A DNA stretch of 43,338 bases from Bilophila sp964369665 (GTDB lineage: Bacteria > Desulfobacterota > Desulfovibrionia > Desulfovibrionales > Desulfovibrionaceae): positions 1 to 43,338 of the forward strand of contig CAYJFS010000008.1 of assembly GCA_964369665.1 (NCBI GenBank), written 5' to 3'. Below the pieces are notes generated by a model. That model was given only the letters and a program-made list of their open reading frames with translations, ran no database searches and was not told the origin of the DNA. Numbering within the stretch: position 1 is the stretch's first letter; every line of letters starts with the position of its first letter. The translations under genes and the position numbers were made by a program. This document shows, one piece after another, positions 1 to 7,969 of the stretch.

Positions 1-2
1 GC

Positions 3-263
3 GTTGCTATGAGCAGTAAAATAGGCAAAACAGGGGATGTTATAAAAGTTACATTATCTAGTGGAATCGTATTTACTGCAATACTAACAGATGTTAAAGC
101 AGATAATCATGTGAATGAAAATGGCGAGCATCTAACAGATAGTAGTGCGATTGAGTTTGTAGTTGATGAAACTACATTAGATCCTTACATCAAAAAAATG
201 GGTAGCTTAGATAGTTTGTATCCGGGAAGCATCGTTAAAATTGAAAAATGGAATGGAGATTAA
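3..263 (+). CDS. Partial C-terminal domain, possibly of a phage cell-wall/tail hydrolase
   Basis: An open frame enters from the left edge; the first ATG in the window is at 9, but no stop precedes it, so this is probably the 3' end of a longer gene. The roughly 85 visible residues look like a beta-rich domain with a GDVIKVTLSSG stretch, an ILTDVKAD stretch and a later SAIEFVVDE strand. From memory this pattern occurs at the end of phage 3D/RlpA-like or tail-lysin proteins. That assignment is inference without a search. It ends 2 nt before the next start, within a run of tightly packed genes. Confidence 0.5.
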   Translation, partial: VAMSSKIGKTGDVIKVTLSSGIVFTAILTDVKADNHVNENGEHLTDSSAIEFVVDETTLDPYIKKMGSLDSLYPGSIVKIEKWNGD

Positions 264-265
264 AA

Positions 266-1222
266 ATGAAAGAACTAAAAGTAAAATTTAAAAGATTAGG
301 TAATGTAGTATTAACAAAAGTGGTACAACGTGATGAAAAATCAAATACAGATACGTTTGAATTTATAAACAATAGGTTTATGATAGAATGCAAGCAAAAA
401 ACGTTTGATGTTATTAATATTATGAACATATATAGTGATAATGTTATTGAAAAAAGGTTTGAAACACCTAAACAAGCCAAAGATTTTATCAAACGTGCTA
501 AAGAATGTATCAAAGCATACAACGATAGTATTCGTGTTAAAGAAGTATTTGATATTGAAAATTATAAAGGTGAGTATGTCATGCACTGCGAAACTGAAAA
601 AGAGGTAAATGAGTTTAATAAATACTTAGCCAACACAGGTAGGACTTGGTTTACTGGTGATAGCTATTTGACAAGTGACCCTTATAAAATTCATAAAATT
701 TATAAAAGTGATATTTGTTACGAATTTAATAATAATAAGGCAGGTGGTTTTGATTATTATGAGATAAATAACTACAAAATCCTAAAATTTAAAGATTTTA
801 CATTTGAAATCAAAGTAAAAGAAGATAAGCCATTTCCACAAATTGGCGATACTTATTATGCTGTGACACAATGCTCAAAGAGTAGTGAAATAAGATTGTA
901 CTCATATGTAAATGATAATTATGATAAACACAATCAAAACATTAACAACTTTTGGAAAACTAAAGAAGAATGTAAACGATATGATAAAATAAAACAAAAA
1001 GAAATGGAATTAAGTCATAAGTTTACCAAAGAAGATTATAAGAAAGAAGATATTTTTAAATATATTATTGATACTAGTCATATAGAAGAATCATTAAGTG
1101 TTGCCTACCATATTAATTATCAATATTCATCATTATCATTCAAAACAAAAGAAGATGCACAAGCATTTATTGACTTTTGCGGTTATGAAGATTATTGCAA
1201 ATTTGTGTTGGGGGCAAAGTAA
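266..1222 (+). CDS. Hypothetical protein, 318 aa
   Basis: The start at 266 is preferred over an upstream ATG at 248 because GGAG at 254-257 sits at the right distance. The protein is charged, Lys/Asp/Tyr/Asn-rich and soluble, with no transmembrane segment or recognised catalytic motif. Stretches with a YDYYEINNYKIL-like pattern recur loosely, suggesting two or three related modules such as QAKDFIKRAKE and DAQAFIDFC, each following a strand-rich part. This could be internal duplication. It is not recognised. It is followed after one base by the next small gene. Confidence 0.75.
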   Translation: MKELKVKFKRLGNVVLTKVVQRDEKSNTDTFEFINNRFMIECKQKTFDVINIMNIYSDNVIEKRFETPKQAKDFIKRAKECIKAYNDSIRVKEVFDIENYKGEYVMHCETEKEVNEFNKYLANTGRTWFTGDSYLTSDPYKIHKIYKSDICYEFNNNKAGGFDYYEINNYKILKFKDFTFEIKVKEDKPFPQIGDTYYAVTQCSKSSEIRLYSYVNDNYDKHNQNINNFWKTKEECKRYDKIKQKEMELSHKFTKEDYKKEDIFKYIIDTSHIEESLSVAYHINYQYSSLSFKTKEDAQAFIDFCGYEDYCKFVLGAK

Positions 1223-1223
1223 A

Positions 1224-1412
1224 ATGGTATACAGATTAAAAAATATAGATGGTTATTTTTCTGGAATAAATAAAAACGGAATAAACACATGTGAGGATAA
1301 AAATAATAAAATGGTTAGGACATATGATGATTTTGTTGAAGCACTTCATTTTGCAAATTTTATATATGGTGTTTTATTTATAAAATTAGAAATTGTGGAG
1401 GAAAAAGAATAA
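1224..1412 (+). CDS. Hypothetical protein, 62 aa
   Basis: A small soluble protein starting one base after the preceding stop; a GGGGG run at 1210-1214 can act as ribosome site. The part YDDFVEALHFANFI resembles the DAQAFIDF-type helices of the preceding gene, so it may be a stand-alone relative of one module. Its TAA overlaps the next ATG by one base, implying translational coupling. Function unknown. Confidence 0.6.
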   Translation: MVYRLKNIDGYFSGINKNGINTCEDKNNKMVRTYDDFVEALHFANFIYGVLFIKLEIVEEKE

Positions 1413-1792
1413 TGGAGAATTTAATGAATACAAGTAGTGATATGTTACAAGCAGTATCGGAGTTTTTAGGAGTTACCGTAGAATATTTTCAAGCAAACGG
1501 GCAACAGTTATTGATTGATTACGCATGGTATAGCTTTGTAAAGGACATTCCAAAAATGATTATTATATTCATTTTTATTTATTTTGTAGTGGTTATTCTG
1601 CAATCCCTACTTATTGTTGCATTGTATGATATGTTTGATGTTGACCTTTCAGCAAAGACAGTTGTTATATCATTTATAGTAACTGCTATACTATCGTTAA
1701 CTATATATACCATAACAATGGTATTGCCATTAATTATAGCACCAGAATTTGTAGGTTTAGAAAACATTTATAACATGATTGGTGGGAATTAA
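1412..1792 (+). CDS. Two-pass membrane protein, 126 aa
   Basis: The protein has a soluble N-terminus of about 45 residues, then two long hydrophobic helices at about residues 50-72 and 84-112, and a short C-terminal tail. It starts on the last base of the preceding stop with GGAGG upstream (1397-1401). No family is recognised; with no lysis genes nearby it is more likely a host-membrane accessory protein than a holin. Function is unknown. Confidence 0.65.
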   Translation: MENLMNTSSDMLQAVSEFLGVTVEYFQANGQQLLIDYAWYSFVKDIPKMIIIFIFIYFVVVILQSLLIVALYDMFDVDLSAKTVVISFIVTAILSLTIYTITMVLPLIIAPEFVGLENIYNMIGGN

Positions 1793-1793
1793 A

Positions 1794-2048
1794 ATGATAA
1801 AATATTTATACGAAAACCATTTAGGTGGATATTATCTAAGTGATGAAGAATTAGATTATGATGATTTATACTGCGAACAATGTCATGATACCGATTTTCT
1901 AGTACGCAGTGTTGAAAGCAAGGATGATCTAACAAAAGCAATATTTGAAGATTTAACAAAGTATGATACATGGGATACATTTAAAGATAGCTTGAAAGAC
2001 ACAATAAAAGATAGTGAAGAATATGCAAATGAACTGTGGGGTAAATAA
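1794..2048 (+). CDS. Hypothetical acidic protein, 84 aa
   Basis: A small acidic protein, rich in Asp/Glu/Tyr, with one CEQC pair near residue 27 that could bind metal. The start at 1794 follows the preceding stop by one base and a GGTGGG ribosome site. The N-terminus has a YLYENHLGGYYLSDEEL pattern, which recalls small phage proteins with a short N-terminal beta hairpin. No function can be assigned. Confidence 0.6.
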   Translation: MIKYLYENHLGGYYLSDEELDYDDLYCEQCHDTDFLVRSVESKDDLTKAIFEDLTKYDTWDTFKDSLKDTIKDSEEYANELWGK

Positions 2049-2049
2049 A

Positions 2050-2295
2050 ATGAATGCACAAGAAATGTTTGAAGAATTAGGATACACTAAAAAAGAAGAT
2101 AATAATCTTATATTGTCATATAATAAAACTCAAGGAAGTTATAGATTAAATTGTCTTGTAGAAATGGAAATATTTTTTCATAAATTAGATTGTACTTTTA
2201 CAAAAAGACAATACAATGATGTGAAACATGGTTATCTTAATGTAAAAGAACATAAAGCAATTAATAAACAAATGGAAGAACTTGGGTGGATCTAA
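2050..2295 (+). CDS. Hypothetical phage protein, 81 aa
   Basis: A small protein opening with an EMFEELGYTK motif, then two strands (NLILSYNKTQ, YRLNCLVEMEIFFH) and a C-terminal helix. The same EELGYxK...Y..N.....I.F opening recurs in the gene at 2790-3071, so the two are probably paralogues of a common phage family. Start is one base past the previous stop, with GTGGGG upstream. Role unknown. Confidence 0.65.
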   Translation: MNAQEMFEELGYTKKEDNNLILSYNKTQGSYRLNCLVEMEIFFHKLDCTFTKRQYNDVKHGYLNVKEHKAINKQMEELGWI

Positions 2296-2519
2296 TGGAT
2301 AACAAAAGAGCAAAAGAAATATTAGAAAAAACTAAAGGTCAGAACTATTTAAGTGGACAGGATTTTTCTATATTGATGCAAAGCCTACTTATATCAGAAA
2401 ATGGGTGGGTAATAGATACAGGAAATTGGGAAAATGTAAATGCGGAAGTAGCACTAAGATTATACGAAAAAATACAAAAACACCCTAAAATATGGAAATT
2501 GCTATTTATGGTAGCATAA
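2295..2519 (+). CDS. Hypothetical protein, 74 aa
   Basis: The ATG overlaps the preceding TAA by one base, so translation is probably coupled. The protein is helical and soluble with several Trp residues; no signal, membrane segment or known motif. It lies in the left-hand cluster of small genes with 0-25 nt gaps. Confidence 0.6.
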   Translation: MDNKRAKEILEKTKGQNYLSGQDFSILMQSLLISENGWVIDTGNWENVNAEVALRLYEKIQKHPKIWKLLFMVA

Positions 2520-2542
2520 ATTATTAAAAAGAAAGGAAAAAT

Positions 2543-2689
2543 ATGGACAAAGAAGAAATACTAGCGTGGTTACAAAAATGTTTGACTTGCAAATATGTGT
2601 TTCAATACCAAAAGGATGAATTAGAATATCATTGTAAAAGTCCTAGTGGTAAATGCACATATAAAGAATACAAAAGTAAAGGAGAATAA
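2543..2689 (+). CDS. Small four-cysteine protein, 48 aa
   Basis: A short ORF with a good AAAGGAAA ribosome site. It has four Cys residues arranged C-x2-C (residues 15-18) and, about 15 residues later, C-x6-C, consistent with a small zinc-ribbon-like fold. Such small Cys4 proteins are frequent in phage early regions, where they can bind nucleic acid or host proteins; here the role is inference only. Confidence 0.5.
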   Translation: MDKEEILAWLQKCLTCKYVFQYQKDELEYHCKSPSGKCTYKEYKSKGE

Positions 2690-2690
2690 T

Positions 2691-2774
2691 ATGCTTGACA
2701 AAATAATGTATTTAACAATATTTGATTGGTCAATAATAGGTTATGTAATCATTGTTTGGCTTGATAAAAAATAA
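2691..2774 (+). CDS. Possible 27-aa membrane micro-protein
   Basis: It begins one base after the previous stop, behind AAAGGAG (2678-2684). The 27 residues are largely hydrophobic (IFDWSIIGYVIIVW) ending in DKK, i.e. a single membrane helix with a charged tail. This is short enough to be chance, but the good ribosome site and packing support it. Confidence 0.35.
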   Translation: MLDKIMYLTIFDWSIIGYVIIVWLDKK

Positions 2775-2789
2775 AAGGGAGAAATAAAA

Positions 2790-3071
2790 ATGAAACTAAA
2801 AGATAGTGTAACAAAAGAACAATTAGAGGAATTAGGGTTTTATCTATATCAAGAAAACGAATATGAATATTATTATTCAATGGAAAATAAAATGATTTAT
2901 GAGATAGGACATTCACGACGAGGTCAATTTTACTATTTGATAGTAAATAAATCGAATTGTATTGAAGTATTTGCAACCGAACCAGACGGAAGTGGTGGTA
3001 GTATTGAATTAGCTAACACTTTACTAAAAATGTTCAAATTAGGGTATATAGAAGAAAGCGAGGATAAATAA
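2790..3071 (+). CDS. Hypothetical phage protein, 93 aa
   Basis: Strong ribosome site (AAAGGGAG, 2774-2781). The protein has an N-terminal EELGFYLYQENEYEYYYS segment followed by strands and a C-terminal helix containing ANTLLKMFKLGYIEE. It resembles the 2050-2295 product in its opening motif, suggesting a duplicated family. Soluble; function unknown. Confidence 0.65.
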   Translation: MKLKDSVTKEQLEELGFYLYQENEYEYYYSMENKMIYEIGHSRRGQFYYLIVNKSNCIEVFATEPDGSGGSIELANTLLKMFKLGYIEESEDK

Positions 3072-3072
3072 A

Positions 3073-3543
3073 ATGAAATATTGGGAAAAATTATTAGATC
3101 ATTATAGATATGATTGTGATGGAACTGAACTAGAAAATTTATTAGAAGAAGCAATAGCATCTTTAGAAAGTAAGTTTGGTTATACAAATAAGGATGACTT
3201 AATTACAAGAAGCAGACATTTAGCACTTAGTTATCTTGCTTTAAATGATGCAAAAAGAAAACTAATACGTAATAAAAAAAGAAAAAAGAAATTAAAAAAT
3301 ATTATAGCAGATATAAATTTATCGAATCAAAAAATTAGGAATGAATTGAAAGAAAAAGAAAATCATATAGTAGAACTTGAAAACAGTTTAATGACTATTG
3401 AAGTTGCTAAAGGAAAAGAAGTAAAACCAATAAATGGTAATGATGAAAGCCTTATTCTTAAATTTGTAAAAGAAGATATTGATGAAGTAATAGAGTATTT
3501 GACAATAATGAGAGATGGAGAAAAACATGAACAAAGAGGGTAA
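3073..3543 (+). CDS. Coiled-coil protein, 156 aa
   Basis: The N-terminal 60 residues form a small helical domain; from about residue 58 to 118 a Lys/Glu/Asn-rich heptad pattern predicts a long coiled coil. The last 25 residues (EDIDEVIEYLTIMRDGEK) form another helix. It starts one base after the preceding stop and overlaps the next gene by 17 nt, so it belongs to the operon leading to the replication genes. No enzymatic motif. Confidence 0.65.
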   Translation: MKYWEKLLDHYRYDCDGTELENLLEEAIASLESKFGYTNKDDLITRSRHLALSYLALNDAKRKLIRNKKRKKKLKNIIADINLSNQKIRNELKEKENHIVELENSLMTIEVAKGKEVKPINGNDESLILKFVKEDIDEVIEYLTIMRDGEKHEQRG

Positions 3544-3685
3544 AAAACAAACTACATTTTGGTTTCCGGGATGGTTTAAAGATAAGCTATCAAAAAAAGC
3601 CAAAGAAAAGGGTATGACACGCATTAGTTATGTAATGGGTATTATTCTATTAGAATGGGAAAAAGAAGAACAGAGGTACAAATAA
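3527..3685 (+). CDS. Ribbon-helix-helix (Arc-like) DNA-binding protein, 52 aa
   Basis: A 52-residue basic protein with the order strand (TTFWFP) - helix (FKDKLSKKAKEKG) - turn (MTRISY) - helix (VMGIILLEWEKEE), the pattern of MetJ/Arc ribbon-helix-helix proteins. The ribosome site GATGGAG lies just upstream. It overlaps the preceding gene by 17 nt, and its TAA overlaps the ATG of the replisome organiser. It would act as a DNA-binding dimer, perhaps regulating this operon; target unknown. Confidence 0.55.
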   Translation: MNKEGKKQTTFWFPGWFKDKLSKKAKEKGMTRISYVMGIILLEWEKEEQRYK

Positions 3686-4515
3686 TGAGCGATAACAAGA
3701 AATATTATTACATGAGGATAAAAGAAAACTTTTTTGAAAGTGATGGTATTTTGATTTTAGAGAGCATGCAAGATGGATATGTGTATTCAAATATATTACT
3801 AAAATTATATTTAAAGAGTTTAAAAAGCAATGGCAGATTGATGTTTAATGATCGCATTCCATACAATGCACAAATGATTGCAACTATAACTAGACAACAA
3901 GTAGGAACAGTAGAAAAAGCACTACAAATATTTCAAGAAATGAACTTAATTGAGATACTAAACAATGGTGCTATTTATATGAACGATATTCAAAATTTTA
4001 TTGGAACTTCATCAAGTGAAGCGGATAGAATAAGGGAATATGATAGGAAGAAAAAAGAAGAAAAATTAGCTATTGAAAACACCGAATGTAGAAATCTTGT
4101 AGAAAACTACACCAAAGATAGAGATAGAGATAGAGTTATAGATAAAGATATAAAAGATATAGTCGTTTTGAAAAACGACACTCTATCTAAAATCGATGAA
4201 GTAATCAATTATCTAAATGAAAAAACCGGTAAAAGTTTTAGAAGTAACACCAAAAAAAATTTTAGCTTAATAAATGCAAGATTAAGAGATAAATATACTT
4301 TTGAAGATTTTAAAAAGGTAATTGATACAAAATGTGAAGAATGGTTAAACGATCCTAAGTGGAGTAAATATTTACAACCATCGACATTATTTTGTGCAAG
4401 CAACTTTGAATCTTACTTAAACCAATGGCAACCAGATATTAAAAATCAAAAAAGTAGTTTTGTGGATAATAAAAAAATAGTTGTTGATGAAGTTATTGAA
4501 GATGTAAATTTTTAA
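3685..4515 (+). CDS. Phage replisome organiser / DnaD-like replication initiator
   Basis: A 276-aa protein with two parts. Residues about 1-120 form a winged-helix region with YYYMRIKENFF, IATITRQQVGTVEKALQIF and MNLIEILNNGAIYM, matching the phage replisome organiser N-terminal family. Residues about 180-255 (IDEVINYLNEKTGKSF ... FKKVIDTKCEEWLND ... YLQPSTLF) match the conserved phage C-terminal domain. A charged linker joins them. Such proteins bind the phage origin and recruit the helicase loader encoded 12 nt downstream. The start at 3685 overlaps the previous stop and gives the expected family N-terminus. Confidence 0.85.
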   Translation: MSDNKKYYYMRIKENFFESDGILILESMQDGYVYSNILLKLYLKSLKSNGRLMFNDRIPYNAQMIATITRQQVGTVEKALQIFQEMNLIEILNNGAIYMNDIQNFIGTSSSEADRIREYDRKKKEEKLAIENTECRNLVENYTKDRDRDRVIDKDIKDIVVLKNDTLSKIDEVINYLNEKTGKSFRSNTKKNFSLINARLRDKYTFEDFKKVIDTKCEEWLNDPKWSKYLQPSTLFCASNFESYLNQWQPDIKNQKSSFVDNKKIVVDEVIEDVNF

Positions 4516-4527
4516 AGGGGGTATACA

Positions 4528-5256
4528 ATGAAAAAATTAGAAATGTCATTTGAGATACCAGAAGAATACAAAATGACAGAAGAACAAAGGGAAGAACTTT
4601 TAAAACATAAAGCCTCTTGCAGTATATGTAACGATTTGCATTACTTAAACAAAAATGGTTTGGTAGTTAGATGTGAATGTCAATTAAAGCATGACATAGA
4701 GCAAAACATGAAAAAAAGTGGAATGAACAATTTGCTAAACAATAAAGTATCTAACTTTGAAACAAAACAAAAATGGCAATCCGATTTAAAAAACTTAGCT
4801 ATAAAGTATGCAAAGACTTATACTGATGAATGGTTTGTTGTTTTAGGACAATCCGGATCCGGTAAGACAATGATATGCAGTGCATTAGCAAACAAGATGC
4901 TTAGTGATGGATTGAGCGTAAACTATATCCAATGGGATTCGTTCATGAGAGAGCATAAACAAAAGGTTATCAAAGAGGGGGATGTTTCATTCTTATACAA
5001 AGTTATGGATGTTCAAGTGTTATACATTGATGATTTATTCAAAGGTAAAATAACCGACTACGATTTAGAAGTTTGTTATGAAGTAATAAATTATCGATAC
5101 AATAAAAGATTGATAACGATTGTAAGCAGCGAACATTTGTTTAATAGCTTAAACCAAATAGATAGTGCAATAGCCGGTAGAATGTTTGAAAGATCAAACG
5201 GATATGTATTTGAAATAGATAAAAACGATAAAAACAATTACAGAGTAAATAATTAG
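4528..5256 (+). CDS. dnaC: DnaC/DnaI-like helicase loader ATPase
   Basis: This 242-aa AAA+ protein has a putative zinc site (Cys31, Cys34, Cys49, Cys51), Walker A GQSGSGKT at 107-114, Walker B VLYIDD at 164-169 and a sensor-2-like arginine in the IAGRMFE segment near the end. It loads the replicative helicase at the origin; no phage helicase is seen here, so the host enzyme is the likely partner. It has a strong GGGGG ribosome site and is directly followed by a terminator, ending the replication operon. Confidence 0.9.
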   Translation: MKKLEMSFEIPEEYKMTEEQREELLKHKASCSICNDLHYLNKNGLVVRCECQLKHDIEQNMKKSGMNNLLNNKVSNFETKQKWQSDLKNLAIKYAKTYTDEWFVVLGQSGSGKTMICSALANKMLSDGLSVNYIQWDSFMREHKQKVIKEGDVSFLYKVMDVQVLYIDDLFKGKITDYDLEVCYEVINYRYNKRLITIVSSEHLFNSLNQIDSAIAGRMFERSNGYVFEIDKNDKNNYRVNN

Positions 5257-5283
5257 TCAATTTTTAATTAAATTGACTTTTTT
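5256..5283 (+). terminator. Rho-independent terminator after dnaC
   Basis: A perfect 8-bp stem (5256-5263 with 5270-5277), 6-nt loop and a run of six T (5278-5283). It starts on the last base of the dnaC stop codon. Confidence 0.85.
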
Positions 5284-5301
5284 ATATTGACATAATATAA
5301 T
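5273..5301 (+). promoter_or_regulatory. Promoter of the late structural operon
   Basis: TTGACT at 5273-5278 and TATAAT at 5296-5301 with a 17-bp spacer. The -35 lies inside the 3' arm of the upstream terminator. The transcript would have a leader of about 80 nt before the scaffold gene at 5389. Confidence 0.7.
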
Positions 5302-5388
5302 TTATGTGTAGTGGTATGTCCTAAACTTTTAAGACTAAAAACTGAAAGGCAAAATGTCAACAAAGACTAAAAAAAAGGAGAAAAGAAA

Positions 5389-6072
5389 ATGGAAAAAAAA
5401 TTAAAAATCGATCTTCAAATGTTTACGGATGGGGATGATACCCAAAACGAGAACAGTGATAGCACTGATGGAAACACTGGAGAACAAACAAGTAGCAACG
5501 ATGGTGGAAATGATGGTGGAGAAAAAAGATTCACTCAAAAGCAATTAGATGCTATTGTAGAAGAAAGATTAAAAAGAGAACGTGAAAAGCAAGAAAGAGA
5601 AAATGATGTAAACGATGATAACAAAAACAAGGATTTGAAAACTTTGGTAAATGAAAAAAAAGAAAATCAAGTTATCGAAGATTTAAGAAAACAAGTTGTA
5701 GAGTTACAAAGTAGATCTAATCGACAAGAGGTAATTGAATCTTACATTGAAGCAAAATTACCATGCGTTGACAAGTTCAAAGAAATAGCAAGTGTGTTCA
5801 CTTCAATAGAAAGTGTTGAAGAAAGAGCAAACACGCTTTACAAATTTGAAACTTTTATCAAAGAAGTTATCAAAGACATCAAAGCAGAAAACCTAAAAGG
5901 AGAGTTGCCAAGTGCTGCAAGCAATCAATCGGAATACACTGAAAAAAATAACCCTTTTGTTGATGAAAATTTAACAGAAATGTTATTGTTAATTTCAAAA
6001 GATAAAGCATTAGCAATGGAACTTTCTAAAAAAGCAAAAACTTTTGACAAATACAAATACCTATTTGAGTAA
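5389..6072 (+). CDS. Capsid scaffolding protein with Prp-type N-terminal motif
   Basis: The protein is 227 aa, acidic and strongly helical, with a Gly/Asn/Asp-rich N-terminal third and a central coiled coil (LDAIVEERLKREREKQERE), typical of phage scaffolds (DUF4355-like). It precedes the major capsid gene by 20 nt. Residues 5-13 read LKIDLQMFT, a variant of the LNLQxFA motif cut by the Prp protease in staphylococcal L27 and in phage 80alpha scaffold and capsid. Ribosome site AAAAGGAG. Scaffold identity is inferred from position, composition and this motif. Confidence 0.8.
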   Translation: MEKKLKIDLQMFTDGDDTQNENSDSTDGNTGEQTSSNDGGNDGGEKRFTQKQLDAIVEERLKREREKQERENDVNDDNKNKDLKTLVNEKKENQVIEDLRKQVVELQSRSNRQEVIESYIEAKLPCVDKFKEIASVFTSIESVEERANTLYKFETFIKEVIKDIKAENLKGELPSAASNQSEYTEKNNPFVDENLTEMLLLISKDKALAMELSKKAKTFDKYKYLFE

Positions 6073-6092
6073 AAAAAGAAAGGAAATATTTT

Positions 6093-7094
6093 ATGAGAAA
6101 AAAATTAAATTTACAATTATTTGCAGTAACAATGGTTGCTGACATGCAAATTCCACCAACTTTATTTCAAAATTACATTTATGAAAAAACAAAGGTTTTA
6201 ACACCATTAGCACAAAGTGGAATTTTCTACACTAGCACTGAATTAGATACATTAGCCGGAGGATCGGGGTTAACATTTACAATTCCATTTGTTAACGATT
6301 TAGATGGGGATGCTACTACAATGGTAGATGGTGGTAGACTAGACACAAGCAAAGTAACAACTAAAAAAATGAATGGTACTAGATTTGTTTTAGAAAAAGC
6401 ATGGCAAAAAACTGATTTATCAAGCGTTTTATCTGGTACGGATCCACTAGGGAACTTCTTAGAAAGAGCAGCAAGATATTGGGCAAGACAAGAACAAAAA
6501 TTTGCATTAGGACTATTAGGAATGATGTCAACAAAATTAGCAGCAACACATGTTTTAGATATTTCTTCTGCAACTGCCGGAGCGGATGTAATTTCTGCAA
6601 CTGCGGTATTAAATGCAAAACAAAAATTAGGGGATGCGGATGCGGATTTATCAATTATGTTAATGAACTCAATTACAAGAACAGAGTTACAAAAGCAAAA
6701 CTTAATTGAAGTTGTAGAAAATTCAGATGGAAAAATCATGTTTGAAAGATACTTAGGATATAGAATCGTTTCATTTGATTCAATTCCTTATGATACTACA
6801 ACAAAAGTAACATCTACATATATTTGTGGTGCCGGTGTTTTAGGTCGAGGAGAGGGATACCCAACTGACTTAAAAACATTAGAATATGACCGTGATTCAT
6901 TAGGTGCTTCGGATTTTGTTATTTCAAGAAGATCATTAGTAATGCACCCAATCGGTTTATCATGGAAAGGTACTATCCCGGCAGAAGCAACGTTTGCTGA
7001 TTATGATTTACTTACTGATGCAACAAATTGGGATAAAGTATTTGAGGATAAAAAGATTCCATTTATCACACTAAAACATAAAGTTACAATTTAG
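6093..7094 (+). CDS. Major capsid protein
   Basis: The protein is 333 aa. The N-terminus reads MRKKLNLQLFAVT, a near-perfect L27/Prp cleavage motif (LNLQLFA), predicted to be removed during maturation. The mature part begins about residue 12 with a PPTLFQNYIYEKTKVLTPLAQSG pattern common to coat proteins of siphoviruses, followed by mixed alpha/beta with WARQEQKFALGLLGMM. It is preceded by scaffold and followed by connector genes, as expected for the head module. Confidence 0.88.
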   Translation: MRKKLNLQLFAVTMVADMQIPPTLFQNYIYEKTKVLTPLAQSGIFYTSTELDTLAGGSGLTFTIPFVNDLDGDATTMVDGGRLDTSKVTTKKMNGTRFVLEKAWQKTDLSSVLSGTDPLGNFLERAARYWARQEQKFALGLLGMMSTKLAATHVLDISSATAGADVISATAVLNAKQKLGDADADLSIMLMNSITRTELQKQNLIEVVENSDGKIMFERYLGYRIVSFDSIPYDTTTKVTSTYICGAGVLGRGEGYPTDLKTLEYDRDSLGASDFVISRRSLVMHPIGLSWKGTIPAEATFADYDLLTDATNWDKVFEDKKIPFITLKHKVTI

Positions 7095-7106
7095 GAGGAT
7101 ATTGAA

Positions 7107-7274
7107 ATGGGAATGATAACATTTATTATAAATGAGGAACAACTTAAAAAGAAAAATGAAAAAGAAGAAAAAGTTCCCGATAAAACACAAAAAATAGAAA
7201 CTCCAGAAAAAATTAAAAAACCAAAAAAAGAAAAAGAAATTGAACTTGATTTGATTGTTGATCCAATTTTATAA
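7107..7274 (+). CDS. Small highly charged protein, 55 aa
   Basis: It has an excellent ribosome site (TTAGGAGG at 7091-7098) and lies between capsid and connector genes. After a short hydrophobic start (MGMITFIINEEQL) the protein is a Lys/Glu/Pro-rich, probably disordered, tail ending in IELDLIVDPIL. Its TAA overlaps the next ATG. This resembles the short linker proteins often found between capsid and connector genes; role unknown. Confidence 0.6.
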   Translation: MGMITFIINEEQLKKKNEKEEKVPDKTQKIETPEKIKKPKKEKEIELDLIVDPIL

Positions 7275-7615
7275 TGACATCACAAGAAAGAATCATAGTT
7301 ATATTTGATAACGTTAAACTTGAAATAGGGGATAACGTTAATGTTAGTGATGATTTAGTAAAACGATACGTAACAAAGATATATGCACAAGCGTGTGAAG
7401 TTACTAACTATAATACTGAATCATTACCAATTTCTTTTGATGAAACAATAGTTGATGTTGTTGTAGAAGCAATACATCGTAAAAAAAGCGAGGGAATAGC
7501 TTCCGAGAGCGATATAACGGGGTCTAGTACATATTCGTTCAGTGATACTAAAAAGAGCCTAAAATCGAAATTAAAGGGCAAAAAGAACCCTAAGTCTATA
7601 ACCGGAGTATTTTAA
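7274..7615 (+). CDS. Head-tail connector (adaptor) protein
   Basis: The 113-aa protein has the helical plan of gp6/gp15-like adaptors: a helix, then VSDDLVKRYVTKIYAQACEVTNY, then FDETIVDVVVEAIHRKKSEGI, and a basic flexible tail ending KKNPKSITGVF. Adaptors form a ring below the portal and bind DNA exiting the head. Position right after capsid and before the stopper gene supports the call. Start overlaps the previous stop by one base. Confidence 0.75.
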   Translation: MTSQERIIVIFDNVKLEIGDNVNVSDDLVKRYVTKIYAQACEVTNYNTESLPISFDETIVDVVVEAIHRKKSEGIASESDITGSSTYSFSDTKKSLKSKLKGKKNPKSITGVF

Positions 7616-7969
7616 ATGATATACACCGATTTAGAAAAAGTTTATATTGCTAAGAAAAACGTTGTTGAGAAACATGGTTCACTTGTAATTGATGGATATG
7701 TTGATTTAAAATCGTTTACAGAAGTTTATAATGTTCCGGCAAGTTCATCAAATACTAATGACATCAATTTGTATGGAGAGAAAATAAATTCTATTTTTAA
7801 ATTTAAAGCAGATTATATTTTGGATATTGATCCAGATGGAGGGAGTGGCTTATGGTTTAGTGAGCCAACACCAAACGAAGATGGAGTATACGAAAATCCA
7901 GAATACATAACAAATCCAATAACTTTTACAAAGCGTAAAACATTGTTTGATGCAACAAAAAATGAGTAA
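7616..7969 (+). CDS. Head closure (stopper) protein
   Basis: A 117-aa beta-rich protein, immediately after the adaptor with no gap. Pattern: short strands separated by acidic loops, an extended loop after DLKSFTEVYNVPASSS, and a C-terminus with NPITFTKRKTLFD. This size and position fit head-tail stopper proteins (gp16/HK97 gp7 type). The assignment rests mostly on gene order. Confidence 0.6.
   Translation: MIYTDLEKVYIAKKNVVEKHGSLVIDGYVDLKSFTEVYNVPASSSNTNDINLYGEKINSIFKFKADYILDIDPDGGSGLWFSEPTPNEDGVYENPEYITNPITFTKRKTLFDATKNE

Noticed and set aside
6227..6739. 170-aa minus-strand ORF in the capsid gene
   Set aside because: Shadow ORF antisense to the major capsid gene with no initiation signals.
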